A stretch of 64,000 nt of DNA from Bacteroidales bacterium (GTDB lineage Bacteria; Bacteroidota; Bacteroidia; Bacteroidales; UBA6680), in NCBI GenBank assembly GCA_025210735.1, contig JAOARD010000001.1, positions 1 through 64,000 of the forward strand, written 5' to 3'. Made by a program: the position numbers and the translations under genes. Position 1 is the first letter of the stretch, and each line of letters opens with the position of its first letter. This document shows, in pieces, positions 35,459-45,403 of this stretch. The notes beneath the pieces were generated by a model that worked only from the letters and a program-made list of their open reading frames with translations, did not search any database and had not been told where the DNA came from.

Positions 35459-38400
35459 ATGAACATGAAGAGAAGCTACATTTTTGCACTGCTGCAACTC
35501 CTTATATGCACAGGAGTATTTGCACAGAATGAGATCGTAAACATCCCCGATGAAAACTTTAAAAAGACTCTGTTAAGATTCCGGATTGATAAAAACAATG
35601 ACGGAGAGATACAACAGTCTGAAGCAATTGCTTTTAAAGGAAAACTATCTGTAGGTAGTAAGGATATATCTGAACTAACAGGTATAGAGGCTTTTGTAAA
35701 TATAACAGAGTTGGAGTGTTATGAAAATAAATTAACCACTCTCAATCTGTCAAATAATACAAAATTAGAATCGGTGCATTGTGCAAATAATCAGTTAACA
35801 GGGTTGAATGTATCAAATTGTACGAAACTTAAAAAGATACTATGTTATAATAATCAATTAACCCAATTAGATATAACAGACTGTTCTGAACTGGAAAACC
35901 TGCAATGCTATAGTAACAAATTGGAACAACTGGATGTATCAAATAATATAGAACTTAAGGCTTTGTTGTGCTCCAAAAATAGATTAACACAACTGGATGT
36001 ATCAGCAAACATAAAATTATATCAGATATATATTAATCATAATCAATTAACTGAGCTGGATATAGCTAACAATGTTGAGTTGATATATCTAAACTGTTTT
36101 GATAATAAGTTAGCCCATATTGATTTATCAAATAATGTAAAGCTGGCCTCTTTATATTGTCAAAATAACCAGCTTACTAAATTAGATTTCAGTGTTAATA
36201 GTAAATTGGAATATGTACAATGCAATAACAATTTATTAAAGGAGATTGATGCCTATAAATGGAAAAATTATAAGGAGTTTGATTGTGAAAATAATAAACT
36301 ATGTTTATCTGAATTATGGAAGATAAAATCCACTTTATCTGATAGGAGTAAGTTTGACTATAATCCACAGAATGAAATATTTGATATAAGCTATCAGGCT
36401 ATAGGATCAGAAAAGGACTATAGTTCAGAACTGAATATTGATGATGTAATAACAGAATTTGAGTGGTATAATGCAACAGATGACACAAAGGTAGATGAAA
36501 CTGTTGTGCAGAAAATAACCGACGGGAAATACAGATTCTTAAAGCCAGGCAAGTATTACTGTATTATGACCAATTATAAATTCAGATCATTAAAGCTAAA
36601 AACCAGTATTATATATATACTAAAAGATCAGGAGTTGGCTTTTGATCCACCAGCAACAGCTAATATAAATGATAAAATTACCCTTAACGCAACCTCTCTG
36701 TCAGGTTTAGATCCGGAATATAAAATTGTTTCGGGTAAGGCAACACTTAATGATAATACCCTGATACCAACAGCAGAAGGAACATTGGTTGTAAAGGCTG
36801 TTATGTCTGGTAATAATGAGTATTCAGCAACAGAGAAAGAGGCTACTATCATTGTTAATAAATGTTCTCAGACATTAACATTTACTCCACCTGCAAACGC
36901 TACAGTAAAAGATAAAATAACACTTCAGGCAACAGTATCGTCCGGGTTAAATGTTACATATAAAATTGTTTCAGGAGAGGCTACACTTAAAGGCAATGTC
37001 TTAACTCCAACAGCCGGAGGAGAACTGATAATAAAAGCAGTTCAGGATGGTAATGAGATATATGCTCCGGTAGAGAAACAGGCAAGCATACAGATTGATA
37101 AAATAAGACAGACACTATCATTTACACCACCTGAATTTGCTGATGTTGACGATAAAATAGTGCTTGAAGCAACAGCATCATCAGGATTGGATGTTGTATA
37201 TAAGATTGTTTCTGGTAAAGCAATATTAAAAGAAAATGCACTTACCCCAACAGCCGGAGGAGATTTAATTATAAAAGCAATTCAGGCTGGTAATGATGAG
37301 TATTCAGCAGTTGAAAAAGAGTGTAAGATAAAGATATGGAGACTTAATCAGACATTAACATTTGCTCCTCAGGCAACAGCTAAAATAGGAGATGTAATAA
37401 CTCTTGAGGCAACAACATCATCTGGTTTGGATGTTGCATTTAAGATTATCTCAGGTGAGGCAGAACTTAAGGGTAATAAACTTACCATAACATCTGGCGG
37501 AACAATTATTATAAAGGCCTTACAGACGGGTAATGAAAAATATCTTCCTGTTGAGAAAGAGGCTACCATTAAGATAGCTAAAAAGGATCATACTTTAATA
37601 TTTACTTCTCAGACATCAGCTAAGGTGAATGATAAGATCAGCCTTAATGCAACAGTATCATCAGGGATTGATATTACATATGAGGTTGTTTCCGGTAAGG
37701 CAACACTTAATGGTAATATCATGACACCAACTGCAGAGGGCGAACTTATAGTAAAAGCAGTTTCAGGAAATAACGAATACAACACAGTTGAAAAAAGTGT
37801 TACAATTCAGGTAACTAAACGCGATCAGACAATAACCTTTGATTCACCTGTTAAGGCTAAGGTGAACGATAAAATCAATCTTAATGCAACATCATCGTCA
37901 GGATTAGATATTACATATGAGATTGTATCAGGTAAGGCTACACTTAATGGCAATATGCTAACACCAACAGCAGAAGGAATATTAGTTATAAAAGCAGTAC
38001 AGGCAGGAGATAATGTGTATGTATCTGCATCAAAACAGTTGACAATAGATGTAGAGAAACGTCAACAAATCATCACGTTTGATTCGCCTGTTAAGGCTAA
38101 GGTGAACGATAAAATCAATCTTAATGCAACATCATCGTCAGGATTAGGTATTACATATGAGATTGTATCAGGAGAGGCTACACTTAATGGCAATTTGCTA
38201 ACACCAACAGCAGTTGGATCATTAGTTCTAAAAGCAGTACAGGCAGGAGATAATGTGTATGAATCTGCATTAAAACAGTTGACAATAGATGTAGAGAAAC
38301 GTCAACAAACTATCACGTTTGATTCGCCTGTTAAAGCTAAGGTGAACGATAAAATCAATCTTAACGCAACATCATCGTCAGGATTAGATATTACATATGA

Positions 38401-39517
38401 GATTGTATCAGGAGAGGCTACACTTAATGGCAATATACTAACACCAACAGCAGAAGGAATATTAGTTATAAAAGCAGTACAGGCAGGAGATAAAGAGTAT
38501 GAATCTGCATTAAAACAGTTGACAATAGATGTAGAGAAACGTCAACAAACCATCACGTTTGATTCGCCTGTTAAAGCTAAGGTGAACGATAAAATCAATC
38601 TTAATGCAACATCATCGTCAGGATTAGATATTACATATGAGATTGTATCAGGAGAGGCTATTATTGATGGTAATATACTTACAGTAACAGCAGAGGGCGC
38701 AATTGTTATAAAAGCTGTTCAGGCTGGTAATACAGAGTATGCAAAGGCAGAGAAAGAGGTTACTATTCAAGTATCAAAACATGATCAGACCATTACATTC
38801 GATATTCAAAAAACAGTCTTTGTAAACGATAAAATTAATCTTAACGCAACAGTATCGTCAGGATTAGATATTACATATGAGGTAGTATCTGGTGAGGCTA
38901 CGCTTGATGGCAATACATTAACACCAACAGCAGAGGGGGAATTAGTTATAAAAGCCGTTCAGGGTGGTAATACTGAATATAATTCTTTAGAGAAGGAAGT
39001 AACTATTCAGGTAACAAAACGTAATCAAACAATAACCTTTGATGTAAAAGAGACAGTAAAAGTAAACGATAAGATTACTCTGGCTGCAACAGCATCGTCG
39101 GGATTAGATATCACTTATAAGATAGTGTCTGGCAATGCAACACTTAATGGTAACACAGTAACGTTTACAGATGCCGGTAAGGTTCAGATAAAAGCAATAC
39201 AGGCTGGGAATAATGAATATAAGGCAGTAGAGAAGACTGTAGACATTACTGTAACAAAAAGTACAGCGATTGATAATCTGTCTGCGATAGGAGCTAAAAT
39301 ATATCCTAATCCTGTGACAGGTATACTAAATATAGAGTTACCGGAAACAGGTAGCTATACAGTAACTGTATTTAACTCAACAGGAGATATTATAAGCCAA
39401 AAAACAACATCGTCAGTTAATACAGCAATTGATATGTCGGCATACAACAGCGGTATATACATAATAAAAGTTACAACTGGTAACAGAAGTTATACTGGTA
39501 AGGTAATTAAAAGATAA
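35459..39517 (+). CDS. T9SS-exported LRR and Ig-like tandem-repeat surface protein
   Basis: A 1352-aa exported protein. The start used is the ATG of MNMKRSYIFALLQLLICTGVFAQ; an in-frame TTG at 35417 gives an unlikely N-terminal extension. After the signal peptide comes a leucine-rich-repeat block (about 65-290: LTTLNLSNNTKLESVHCANNQL and so on). Eleven tandem beta-sandwich repeats of about 79 residues follow, each with (Q/T)TxTFxxPxxAxVxDKIxLxAT and YxIVSGxATLxGN. Repeats 6-9 are almost identical in DNA. The last 79 residues are a T9SS sorting domain (IYPNPVTGILNIELPE...GNRSYTGKVIKR). It is probably attached to the outer surface for adhesion or binding. LytTR-type box pair A lies upstream. 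Confidence 0.92.
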   Translation: MNMKRSYIFALLQLLICTGVFAQNEIVNIPDENFKKTLLRFRIDKNNDGEIQQSEAIAFKGKLSVGSKDISELTGIEAFVNITELECYENKLTTLNLSNNTKLESVHCANNQLTGLNVSNCTKLKKILCYNNQLTQLDITDCSELENLQCYSNKLEQLDVSNNIELKALLCSKNRLTQLDVSANIKLYQIYINHNQLTELDIANNVELIYLNCFDNKLAHIDLSNNVKLASLYCQNNQLTKLDFSVNSKLEYVQCNNNLLKEIDAYKWKNYKEFDCENNKLCLSELWKIKSTLSDRSKFDYNPQNEIFDISYQAIGSEKDYSSELNIDDVITEFEWYNATDDTKVDETVVQKITDGKYRFLKPGKYYCIMTNYKFRSLKLKTSIIYILKDQELAFDPPATANINDKITLNATSLSGLDPEYKIVSGKATLNDNTLIPTAEGTLVVKAVMSGNNEYSATEKEATIIVNKCSQTLTFTPPANATVKDKITLQATVSSGLNVTYKIVSGEATLKGNVLTPTAGGELIIKAVQDGNEIYAPVEKQASIQIDKIRQTLSFTPPEFADVDDKIVLEATASSGLDVVYKIVSGKAILKENALTPTAGGDLIIKAIQAGNDEYSAVEKECKIKIWRLNQTLTFAPQATAKIGDVITLEATTSSGLDVAFKIISGEAELKGNKLTITSGGTIIIKALQTGNEKYLPVEKEATIKIAKKDHTLIFTSQTSAKVNDKISLNATVSSGIDITYEVVSGKATLNGNIMTPTAEGELIVKAVSGNNEYNTVEKSVTIQVTKRDQTITFDSPVKAKVNDKINLNATSSSGLDITYEIVSGKATLNGNMLTPTAEGILVIKAVQAGDNVYVSASKQLTIDVEKRQQIITFDSPVKAKVNDKINLNATSSSGLGITYEIVSGEATLNGNLLTPTAVGSLVLKAVQAGDNVYESALKQLTIDVEKRQQTITFDSPVKAKVNDKINLNATSSSGLDITYEIVSGEATLNGNILTPTAEGILVIKAVQAGDKEYESALKQLTIDVEKRQQTITFDSPVKAKVNDKINLNATSSSGLDITYEIVSGEAIIDGNILTVTAEGAIVIKAVQAGNTEYAKAEKEVTIQVSKHDQTITFDIQKTVFVNDKINLNATVSSGLDITYEVVSGEATLDGNTLTPTAEGELVIKAVQGGNTEYNSLEKEVTIQVTKRNQTITFDVKETVKVNDKITLAATASSGLDITYKIVSGNATLNGNTVTFTDAGKVQIKAIQAGNNEYKAVEKTVDITVTKSTAIDNLSAIGAKIYPNPVTGILNIELPETGSYTVTVFNSTGDIISQKTTSSVNTAIDMSAYNSGIYIIKVTTGNRSYTGKVIKR
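37836..38770 (+). repeat. Near-identical tandem repeats within the surface gene
   Basis: Four copies of a roughly 237-bp unit encoding GATTCGCCTGTTAAGGCTAA-type repeats (starting near 37850, 38084, 38324, 38564). Neighbouring copies differ by only a few bases. This favours unequal crossing-over and length variation between strains. Flanking repeats are more diverged. Confidence 0.8.
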
Positions 39518-39568
39518 TCAACACGTTTCTATAGAGGTTAAATTGTGGCGATTAACCTCTGTATCTAT

Positions 39569-39597
39569 AGGGCTGCTCAAACAGAGCAGCCCTTTAT
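39569..39597 (+). terminator. Terminator after the first surface gene
   Basis: GGGCTGCTC (39570-39578) pairs with GAGCAGCCC (39584-39592), followed by TTTATTATT. Confidence 0.85.
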
Positions 39598-39707
39598 TAT
39601 TATCCTCAGAGCATGACCTGAGGTTTAACAGTACGGAACCCCACAGCTTTCCATTTTTCACTTTTCCCTCTTTATTTTTAAAAGTTTTTTCCGTTTACAA
39701 AATATGA

Positions 39708-39742
39708 GCTACCACTCATTGGTTAATAGCTACCATTCATTT
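39708..39742 (+). promoter_or_regulatory. LytTR-type box pair B
   Basis: GCTACCACTCATT at 39708-39720 and GCTACCATTCATTT at 39729-39742, again 21 bp start to start. It lies 63 bp upstream of the second surface gene. The upstream stretch CCGTTTACAAAATA is shared with pair C. Confidence 0.7.
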
Positions 39743-39805
39743 TACAACACATAATACGTGCTGTTATTTGTGTATTATTGGCCTCATTTTTTTTAACACA
39801 ATCAT

Positions 39806-42800
39806 ATGAGAAAAGTAATTTTTACACTTTTTGCACTACTCGTGTTGTTTGCAGGAGAGAGTGCTTTTGGTCAGGACAATGCCCTGATCTTAAAATGGAA
39901 AACCAGTAGCTCAGATCTTTCTATACCTATAGAAGATGGATATGACTATGATTTTAGCATAGACTGGGATAATGATGGAGTTTATGACGAAACAAATGTA
40001 ACCAGTTCTGTAAGTCATAATTACGGTAATACTGCATCAGAAAGAGTTATCAGAATTAAAGGAAAGTTTCCGTACTTAAGCAGAGCAAACAAAGCTAATT
40101 TGTTAGAGATAAAGCAGTGGGGAACAGTAGAGTGGGCGCCGGATGCTTTTATAAAGTTGTTTAATAAAAACGATGGTTTTATAAATGCTGTTATTACAGC
40201 AACCGATGCACCAAACCTTTCGAAGGTTACAAGTTTGGTAAGAATGTGTTTGGATAATAAAACCTTTAACTATCCTCTAAATCATTGGAATGTATCTAAT
40301 ATAACAGATTTGAGTTATGCATTTTGGGGTGCAGAGACGTTTAATCAGGATCTGAATAACTGGGATGTATCTAACGTAACAGATATGTATGGTCTTTTCA
40401 GAGAAGCTAAGGTTTTTAACGGAGATATCAGTTCATGGAATATGTCTAATGTTACCAATACAGGAGCTATGTTTTATGAGGCAAAGAAATTTAATGGAGA
40501 TATCAGTTCTTGGGATGTATCTAAGGTTGTAAGTATGGGAGAGATGTTTACCTGGGCAAGCTCTTTTAATGCAGATATTAGTGGCTGGGATATATCTAGT
40601 TTAACTTTTATGTGGAGAACCTTCTATTTTGCACGATCATTTAATTGTGATCTGAGCTCATGGGATGTATCAAAAGTGACTAAAATGGTAGAAACCTTTG
40701 CAGGAGCTTCTATGTTTAAAGCAGACCTAAGTTCATGGGATGTATCTAAAGTTAGAGATATGAGAGGAATGTTTTACCATGCCAGTAGGTTTAACTCAGA
40801 TCTGAGCTCATGGGATGTATCTAAGGTTACAAATATGAGAGAGATGTTTGCAGGTGCTGGAGATTTTAATTGCGATGTCAGTAACTGGAATGTAAAAGGA
40901 GTTTATGATTTTACATTTATGTTTAGAGGAGTAGAGATACCAACCTCTACGTACGATAAAATACTTATAAATTGGAGTAAATTAGGGATAGGCGTATATG
41001 ATCCTATTGTAAAGTTTGATGCCGGAAACTCATATTATAGCGAAAAAGGAGAGGCAGCTCGTCAGAAACTTATTACAGATAGTAAATGGGTAATCACAGA
41101 TAAGGGAAGTGCTCCGAAGATTGAAGGCGAGCCTTTTATTATGACAATAAAACCAAGTGAATATAACTCAATATATTTAAGTGCGCCAGATACTTATAGT
41201 TTTGACTTTAGTGTTGACTGGGATAATGACGGAACATATGACGAGTATAACATAACAGAAACTAAGATACACTCTTGTATGTCTGGTGATGATGCTACTA
41301 TAAGAATTGGAGGTGAATTTCCTGTTCTCAAGATATCTTCTAATATTAACCCTGTAAAAAATATACAGCAGTGGGGCGATATTAAATGGAAATCGTTTGA
41401 GAGGATATTCTACTCTACTGATGGTATAAAATCTACGGCAACAGATACACCTGACTTATCAAAAGTTGAGAATATGTCTTTAGCATTTGGTGCAGCTGAT
41501 AACTTTAACATGGATATATCAGAGTGGGATGTATCTAATGTAAAGAATATGTATGCAACATTTTTCGGAACAAACTATAATCCTGATATAAGCAAATGGA
41601 ATGTCTCTAACGTAACCAATATGAAACAGATGTTCTATAAAGCTTTCTCGTTCACGGGCGATATTAGTAAATGGAATGTATCAAACGTTACAGATATGTT
41701 TGCAACCTTTGGTAATGCATATGTATTTAATAGCGATATAAGCAGTTGGAATGTATCAAAGGTGACCAATATGTCATATGCCTTCTATAGAACAAAGCTT
41801 TTTAATCAGAATCTGAATAAATGGAATGTATCGGCAGTAGAGAATATGTCCGGAATGTTTTGTAATACCAATGCATTTAATAGTAATATAAATGATTGGG
41901 ATGTCTCAGAAGTACAGAATATGGAGAGTATGTTTGAGGGTGCTAAGGTTTTTAATCAGGATCTTAATAACTGGGACATATCATCTGTTAACAATATAAA
42001 GAGGATGTTCAGAAATGCTGTAGCATTTAATGGCGATGTGAGTTCGTGGGATGTTTCAAAGATAACCTCTATGGATAGTATGTTTATGAATGCTACATCG
42101 TTTAACGCAAACATTACAGACTGGAAGGTTAAGAAAGTTTCATCTATGGTTGATATGTTTAAAGGTGTTACAATACCAACAGAAACATACGACCAAATCT
42201 TAATAAACTGGAGTAAGCTAAACCTTCAGGAGAATGTTAAGTTTCATGCCGGTAACTCACACTACTCTGCAAAAGCAAAAGAGGCACGCGATATTCTTAT
42301 AAATAGATATAACTGGGAGATTACCGATTTAGGAATGGCTGGTAAGAACATACATCTTACAGCACCAAACGGAGGAGAATCTATAAGACAGAACAGTACC
42401 TTTGATATTACATGGACACATACAAATGTTACGGGTAATATTAAAATAGAACTGCTTAAAGGAACAGAAGCACCAGTAATAATTGCCGAGAATATTGATG
42501 TAGCAACAGGGAAATATTCATGGACAGTAGGAGCTGATATTGCTGATAACTACTCAATAAAAATAACATTGGCAGATGATAACAGTATTACCGATAAGAG
42601 CGATGCAGCATTTGCTGTTGTAGACGAGAATACAAAACTGTTAACTCTTACTGCTCCAAACGGAGGAGAGTCTGTTAAAAACGGTAGTACGTTTAATATC
42701 ACATGGACATCGGCTAATTTAACAGGTAAAGTAAAAATAGTATTATCAAATGCAGATGCTAATATGGTAATACTTACCGAAGATGTTGATATAACAGTAG

Positions 42801-43753
42801 GGTCATATACATGGACAGTAGATGCAGCAGTTGGAGATAAATACTATATTAAAGTTGTCTCGGTTGATGATAACAATATTAGAGACAATAGTGATGAATA
42901 TTTCTCTATTGTAGATGCTAATGCAAAAGAATTGACACTTACAGCACCTAATGGAGGCGAATCAGTTAAAAAGGGTAGTACATTTAATATCACATGGACA
43001 TCGGCAAATATTACAGGTAATGTAAAAATAGAGCTTCTGAAAGGAACTGATAGCCCGGTATTAATTGCTGATAATGTTGATGTAACAACGGAATTATATG
43101 CATGGATAGTTAATGCTGAAGCCGGAGGTAACTACTCTGTTAAAATTACATCTGTAGAAGATAATACAGTTTCTGATAATAGCAATGCAGTGTTCTCAGT
43201 TGTTGAATCAGCTGCAAAAGAGCTTAAACTTACCTCACCAAAAGGAGGCGAGCAGATTAAAAAAGGGAGCACATTTACTATAACATGGACATCGGCAAAT
43301 ATTACCGGAAACATAAAGATTGAGCTGTTAAAGGATTCAGGTAATCCGGTAGTAATTGCAGATAATGTTGATGTATCAGCAGGATCATATGAGTGGAGTG
43401 TAAATGCCGATGCTGACGACAATTATTCAATAAGAATTACATCATCAGACAATAACTTTACCGATAAGAGTACAGCTACATTCTCAATAGTAACCACATC
43501 TGCAATAGATAATCTGTCGGTTATAGGAGCCAAAATATACCCTAACCCTGTAAAAGATATACTTAATATTGAATTACCAACAACTGGTAGCTACATAGTA
43601 ACAGTATTTAATTCAACAGGAGATGTTGTAACACAAAAAACAGTATCGTCAGTAAATACAACAATTGATATGTCGGCATACAACAGCGGTATATACATAA
43701 TAAAAATTACTACAGGTAACAGAAGTTATACTGGTAAGATAATTAAGAGATAG
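39806..43753 (+). CDS. T9SS-exported BspA/DUF285-type surface protein
   Basis: A 1315-aa exported protein. Signal peptide MRKVIFTLFALLVLFAGESAFG. Two blocks of DUF285 repeats follow (about 75-370 and 530-810), with repeats such as FNQDLNNWDVSNVTDMYGLF, FNGDISSWNMSNVTN and the like. Each block is introduced by a DFSIDWDNDG(V/T)YDE segment. Four Kre9/KNH-like beta repeats (about 855-1225) begin with LTAPNGGESV(K)xGSTFxITWT. The last 80 residues are a T9SS sorting domain (IYPNPVKDILNIELPT...GNRSYTGKIIKR) very similar to that of the preceding gene. Probably a cell-surface adhesin. LytTR-type box pair B is 63 bp upstream. Confidence 0.92.
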   Translation: MRKVIFTLFALLVLFAGESAFGQDNALILKWKTSSSDLSIPIEDGYDYDFSIDWDNDGVYDETNVTSSVSHNYGNTASERVIRIKGKFPYLSRANKANLLEIKQWGTVEWAPDAFIKLFNKNDGFINAVITATDAPNLSKVTSLVRMCLDNKTFNYPLNHWNVSNITDLSYAFWGAETFNQDLNNWDVSNVTDMYGLFREAKVFNGDISSWNMSNVTNTGAMFYEAKKFNGDISSWDVSKVVSMGEMFTWASSFNADISGWDISSLTFMWRTFYFARSFNCDLSSWDVSKVTKMVETFAGASMFKADLSSWDVSKVRDMRGMFYHASRFNSDLSSWDVSKVTNMREMFAGAGDFNCDVSNWNVKGVYDFTFMFRGVEIPTSTYDKILINWSKLGIGVYDPIVKFDAGNSYYSEKGEAARQKLITDSKWVITDKGSAPKIEGEPFIMTIKPSEYNSIYLSAPDTYSFDFSVDWDNDGTYDEYNITETKIHSCMSGDDATIRIGGEFPVLKISSNINPVKNIQQWGDIKWKSFERIFYSTDGIKSTATDTPDLSKVENMSLAFGAADNFNMDISEWDVSNVKNMYATFFGTNYNPDISKWNVSNVTNMKQMFYKAFSFTGDISKWNVSNVTDMFATFGNAYVFNSDISSWNVSKVTNMSYAFYRTKLFNQNLNKWNVSAVENMSGMFCNTNAFNSNINDWDVSEVQNMESMFEGAKVFNQDLNNWDISSVNNIKRMFRNAVAFNGDVSSWDVSKITSMDSMFMNATSFNANITDWKVKKVSSMVDMFKGVTIPTETYDQILINWSKLNLQENVKFHAGNSHYSAKAKEARDILINRYNWEITDLGMAGKNIHLTAPNGGESIRQNSTFDITWTHTNVTGNIKIELLKGTEAPVIIAENIDVATGKYSWTVGADIADNYSIKITLADDNSITDKSDAAFAVVDENTKLLTLTAPNGGESVKNGSTFNITWTSANLTGKVKIVLSNADANMVILTEDVDITVGSYTWTVDAAVGDKYYIKVVSVDDNNIRDNSDEYFSIVDANAKELTLTAPNGGESVKKGSTFNITWTSANITGNVKIELLKGTDSPVLIADNVDVTTELYAWIVNAEAGGNYSVKITSVEDNTVSDNSNAVFSVVESAAKELKLTSPKGGEQIKKGSTFTITWTSANITGNIKIELLKDSGNPVVIADNVDVSAGSYEWSVNADADDNYSIRITSSDNNFTDKSTATFSIVTTSAIDNLSVIGAKIYPNPVKDILNIELPTTGSYIVTVFNSTGDVVTQKTVSSVNTTIDMSAYNSGIYIIKITTGNRSYTGKIIKR

Positions 43754-43835
43754 TTTACACGTTTATGCAGAGATTAAATTGTGGTGATTAGCCTCTGTAT
43801 CTATTTGTTTATTTGAGATAACCTATCTCAATTCC

Positions 43836-43866
43836 GGGGCTGCCTTAACTGTGCAGCCCTTTTTTA
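43836..43866 (+). terminator. Terminator after the second surface gene
   Basis: GGGCTGC (43837-43843) pairs with GCAGCCC (43853-43859), followed by six T. The stem core is the same GGGCTGC as in the terminator at 39569. Confidence 0.85.
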
Positions 43867-43960
43867 ATTAATATATCTTAGAAACTATAAATCAATTTTT
43901 AATACAGTCTAATATAGTAATACACTACTCTTTATCAACATATTGGTTGGTTTGTGGATA

Positions 43961-44098
43961 TTTACCGTAAGGGCGAAAAAAGCTCAGGAAGTACAAAAGA
44001 TATTTACCTTTTATGGTTCCGGTATGTTGGTTGGGTAAGCAGTAATAGTAAATTTATGTTTCGGAGAATCTTTCAGGCAAAAAACTATTTCTACAACC
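43961..44098. repeat. 138-bp direct repeat, copy 1
   Basis: TTTACCGTAAGGGCGAAAAA through TATTTCTACAACC, aligned over its whole length with 44127-44264 at a period of 166 bp. Contains no frame that is conserved between copies. The region is gene-free. Confidence 0.75.
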
Positions 44099-44126
44099 AA
44101 TAATTTTTTTTGTCACCCAAAAAGCA

Positions 44127-44264
44127 TTTACCGCAAGGGTGAGAAAAATTCAGAAAGAGCAAAAAGCATTTACCTTTTATGCTTCCGGCGCGTTGGTTAG
44201 GGTTACAGTAATAGCAAATTGATGTTTCGGCAGATCTTTCAGGCAAAAAGCTATTTCTACAACC
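44127..44264. repeat. 138-bp direct repeat, copy 2
   Basis: TTTACCGCAAGGGTGAGAAA through TATTTCTACAACC, in the same orientation as copy 1. A further internal similarity (GCATTTACC occurring twice, about 50 bp apart) suggests an older, smaller unit. Function unknown. Confidence 0.75.
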
Positions 44265-44472
44265 TTAGTTTTTTCATACCCTCCAGAAAAAGTTGTTGCA
44301 GCTGTTGGAGATGTTGCATGCAACGTCTTTATTGTATAGTATAGTCTTATGAGTAAAGAGAGTTGCTATTATGTTGGGTGCAATGTATTTACTTTGTTGT
44401 TGAGAGGTACATACAGTTATTCACTTTTCTTCTTTTAGCATTCAGTTTTTCTTTACCGTTTACAAAATAAGA

Positions 44473-44507
44473 GCTACCATTCATTTGTTCTGAGTAGCCA
44501 TTCATTT
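44473..44507 (+). promoter_or_regulatory. LytTR-type box pair C
   Basis: GCTACCATTCATTT at 44473-44486 and GTAGCCATTCATTT at 44494-44507, 21 bp start to start, preceded by TTTACAAAATAAGA as at pairs A and B. No protein gene follows on this strand. The only match to the usual downstream gene start is ATGAGAAGG followed at once by TAA. Confidence 0.65.
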
Positions 44508-44529
44508 AATAGGGCAAAAAAAATTATCA

Positions 44530-44748
44530 ATTCTTATTATACTTGCTTGCTGATATGAGAAGGTAAACTACATCTGATACAAATCCTGCAAAGAGATGCT
44601 AAAACCAATAGAGCTGTTTCTTTGCAGGACTGAATTTTAAGGAAAGGCTAAACATATATCGAGATAACTCATCTGATAAATTGAGGGATTTAACCAGATG
44701 ATTTATTAAACCCGGACAAGCTGCCTTATTAGGCGGCTTTTGTTTTTG
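44530..44748 (+). ncRNA. Putative structured regulatory RNA under a LytTR-type box
   Basis: After box pair C there is no frame but strong RNA structure. TCCTGCAAAGA (44584-44594) pairs perfectly with TCTTTGCAGGA (44619-44629) across a 24-nt loop. TCATCTG (44669-44675) pairs with CAGATGA (44695-44701). A terminator stem AAGCTGCC/GGCGGCTT with a T run closes the unit at 44717-44748. The start (about 44530) is a guess from the promoter spacing at pairs A and B. A decayed surface gene leaving only leader and terminator is the main alternative. Confidence 0.5.
44717..44748 (+). terminator. Terminator of the putative RNA
   Basis: AAGCTGCC (44718-44725) pairs with GGCGGCTT (44732-44739) with one G-T pair, then TTGTTTTTG. 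Confidence 0.8.
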
Positions 44749-44842
44749 TATATATGAGTACTTAATAGTTTGTATTGATTATTCAAAATAATCAGTTTGA
44801 CTGACTATTTTGAATAATCAAATGTAGCTCAATATTATTATT

Positions 44843-45403
44843 TTACCACTCCTCTTCTTTTTTATTCATAAACCTGATTAAATCGTTGACTAGATTGTCT
44901 ATATTTTTTTTAGTAGATTCTTTAATAGCCTTTTCGAAATACTGCTGTTTCTTTTTTCCGAATGTTTTTGATTTGTCAATTATTTCAATAAGCCCTGTAT
45001 TAAACACCTCGTATGGTGTTCTAAATGATAAATCAAAGTTCTGTACGCTATACTTAAACCTATTATCTTTGCAGTAGATTATAAATTTAAAGTTTAATAC
45101 ATATTGTCTAAAGGCTCTGACTTTTGTGGCATCATTTATTTCTTTATCAGGTATTATAATGTTTCCAGTAGCAACAATTTGATTACTATTTGTTCCATTC
45201 AGTTCAACCATATTGTCACCAGATTTAAGTGTTGATACAATCCAAGTTTTTGCTTTATTGTATATTTCATCCTTATTCATCTCTTTTATGTGGATCACAT
45301 CTGTAAAAACAACTTTACCTGTTTCGTTGTCTACAGGTAATTGAGCAAATGCACTTGAAATGATTGAAAGAAATACAAATAATGATATTAGTCTAGATTT
45401 CAT
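44843..45403 (-). CDS. DUF4468 domain-containing exported protein
   Basis: A 186-aa protein with signal peptide MKSRLISLFVFLSIISSAFAQ. The body (about 25-120) matches DUF4468: LPVDNETGKVVFTDVIHIKEMNKDEIYNKAKTWIVSTLKSG... and VRAFRQYVLNFKFIIYCKDNRFKYSVQNFDLSF. This is a TBP-like fold common in Bacteroidota and predicted periplasmic. Function unknown. It is transcribed toward the putative RNA unit. The intergenic 45404-45640 upstream shows no other feature. Confidence 0.75.
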   Translation of the reverse strand: MKSRLISLFVFLSIISSAFAQLPVDNETGKVVFTDVIHIKEMNKDEIYNKAKTWIVSTLKSGDNMVELNGTNSNQIVATGNIIIPDKEINDATKVRAFRQYVLNFKFIIYCKDNRFKYSVQNFDLSFRTPYEVFNTGLIEIIDKSKTFGKKKQQYFEKAIKESTKKNIDNLVNDLIRFMNKKEEEW

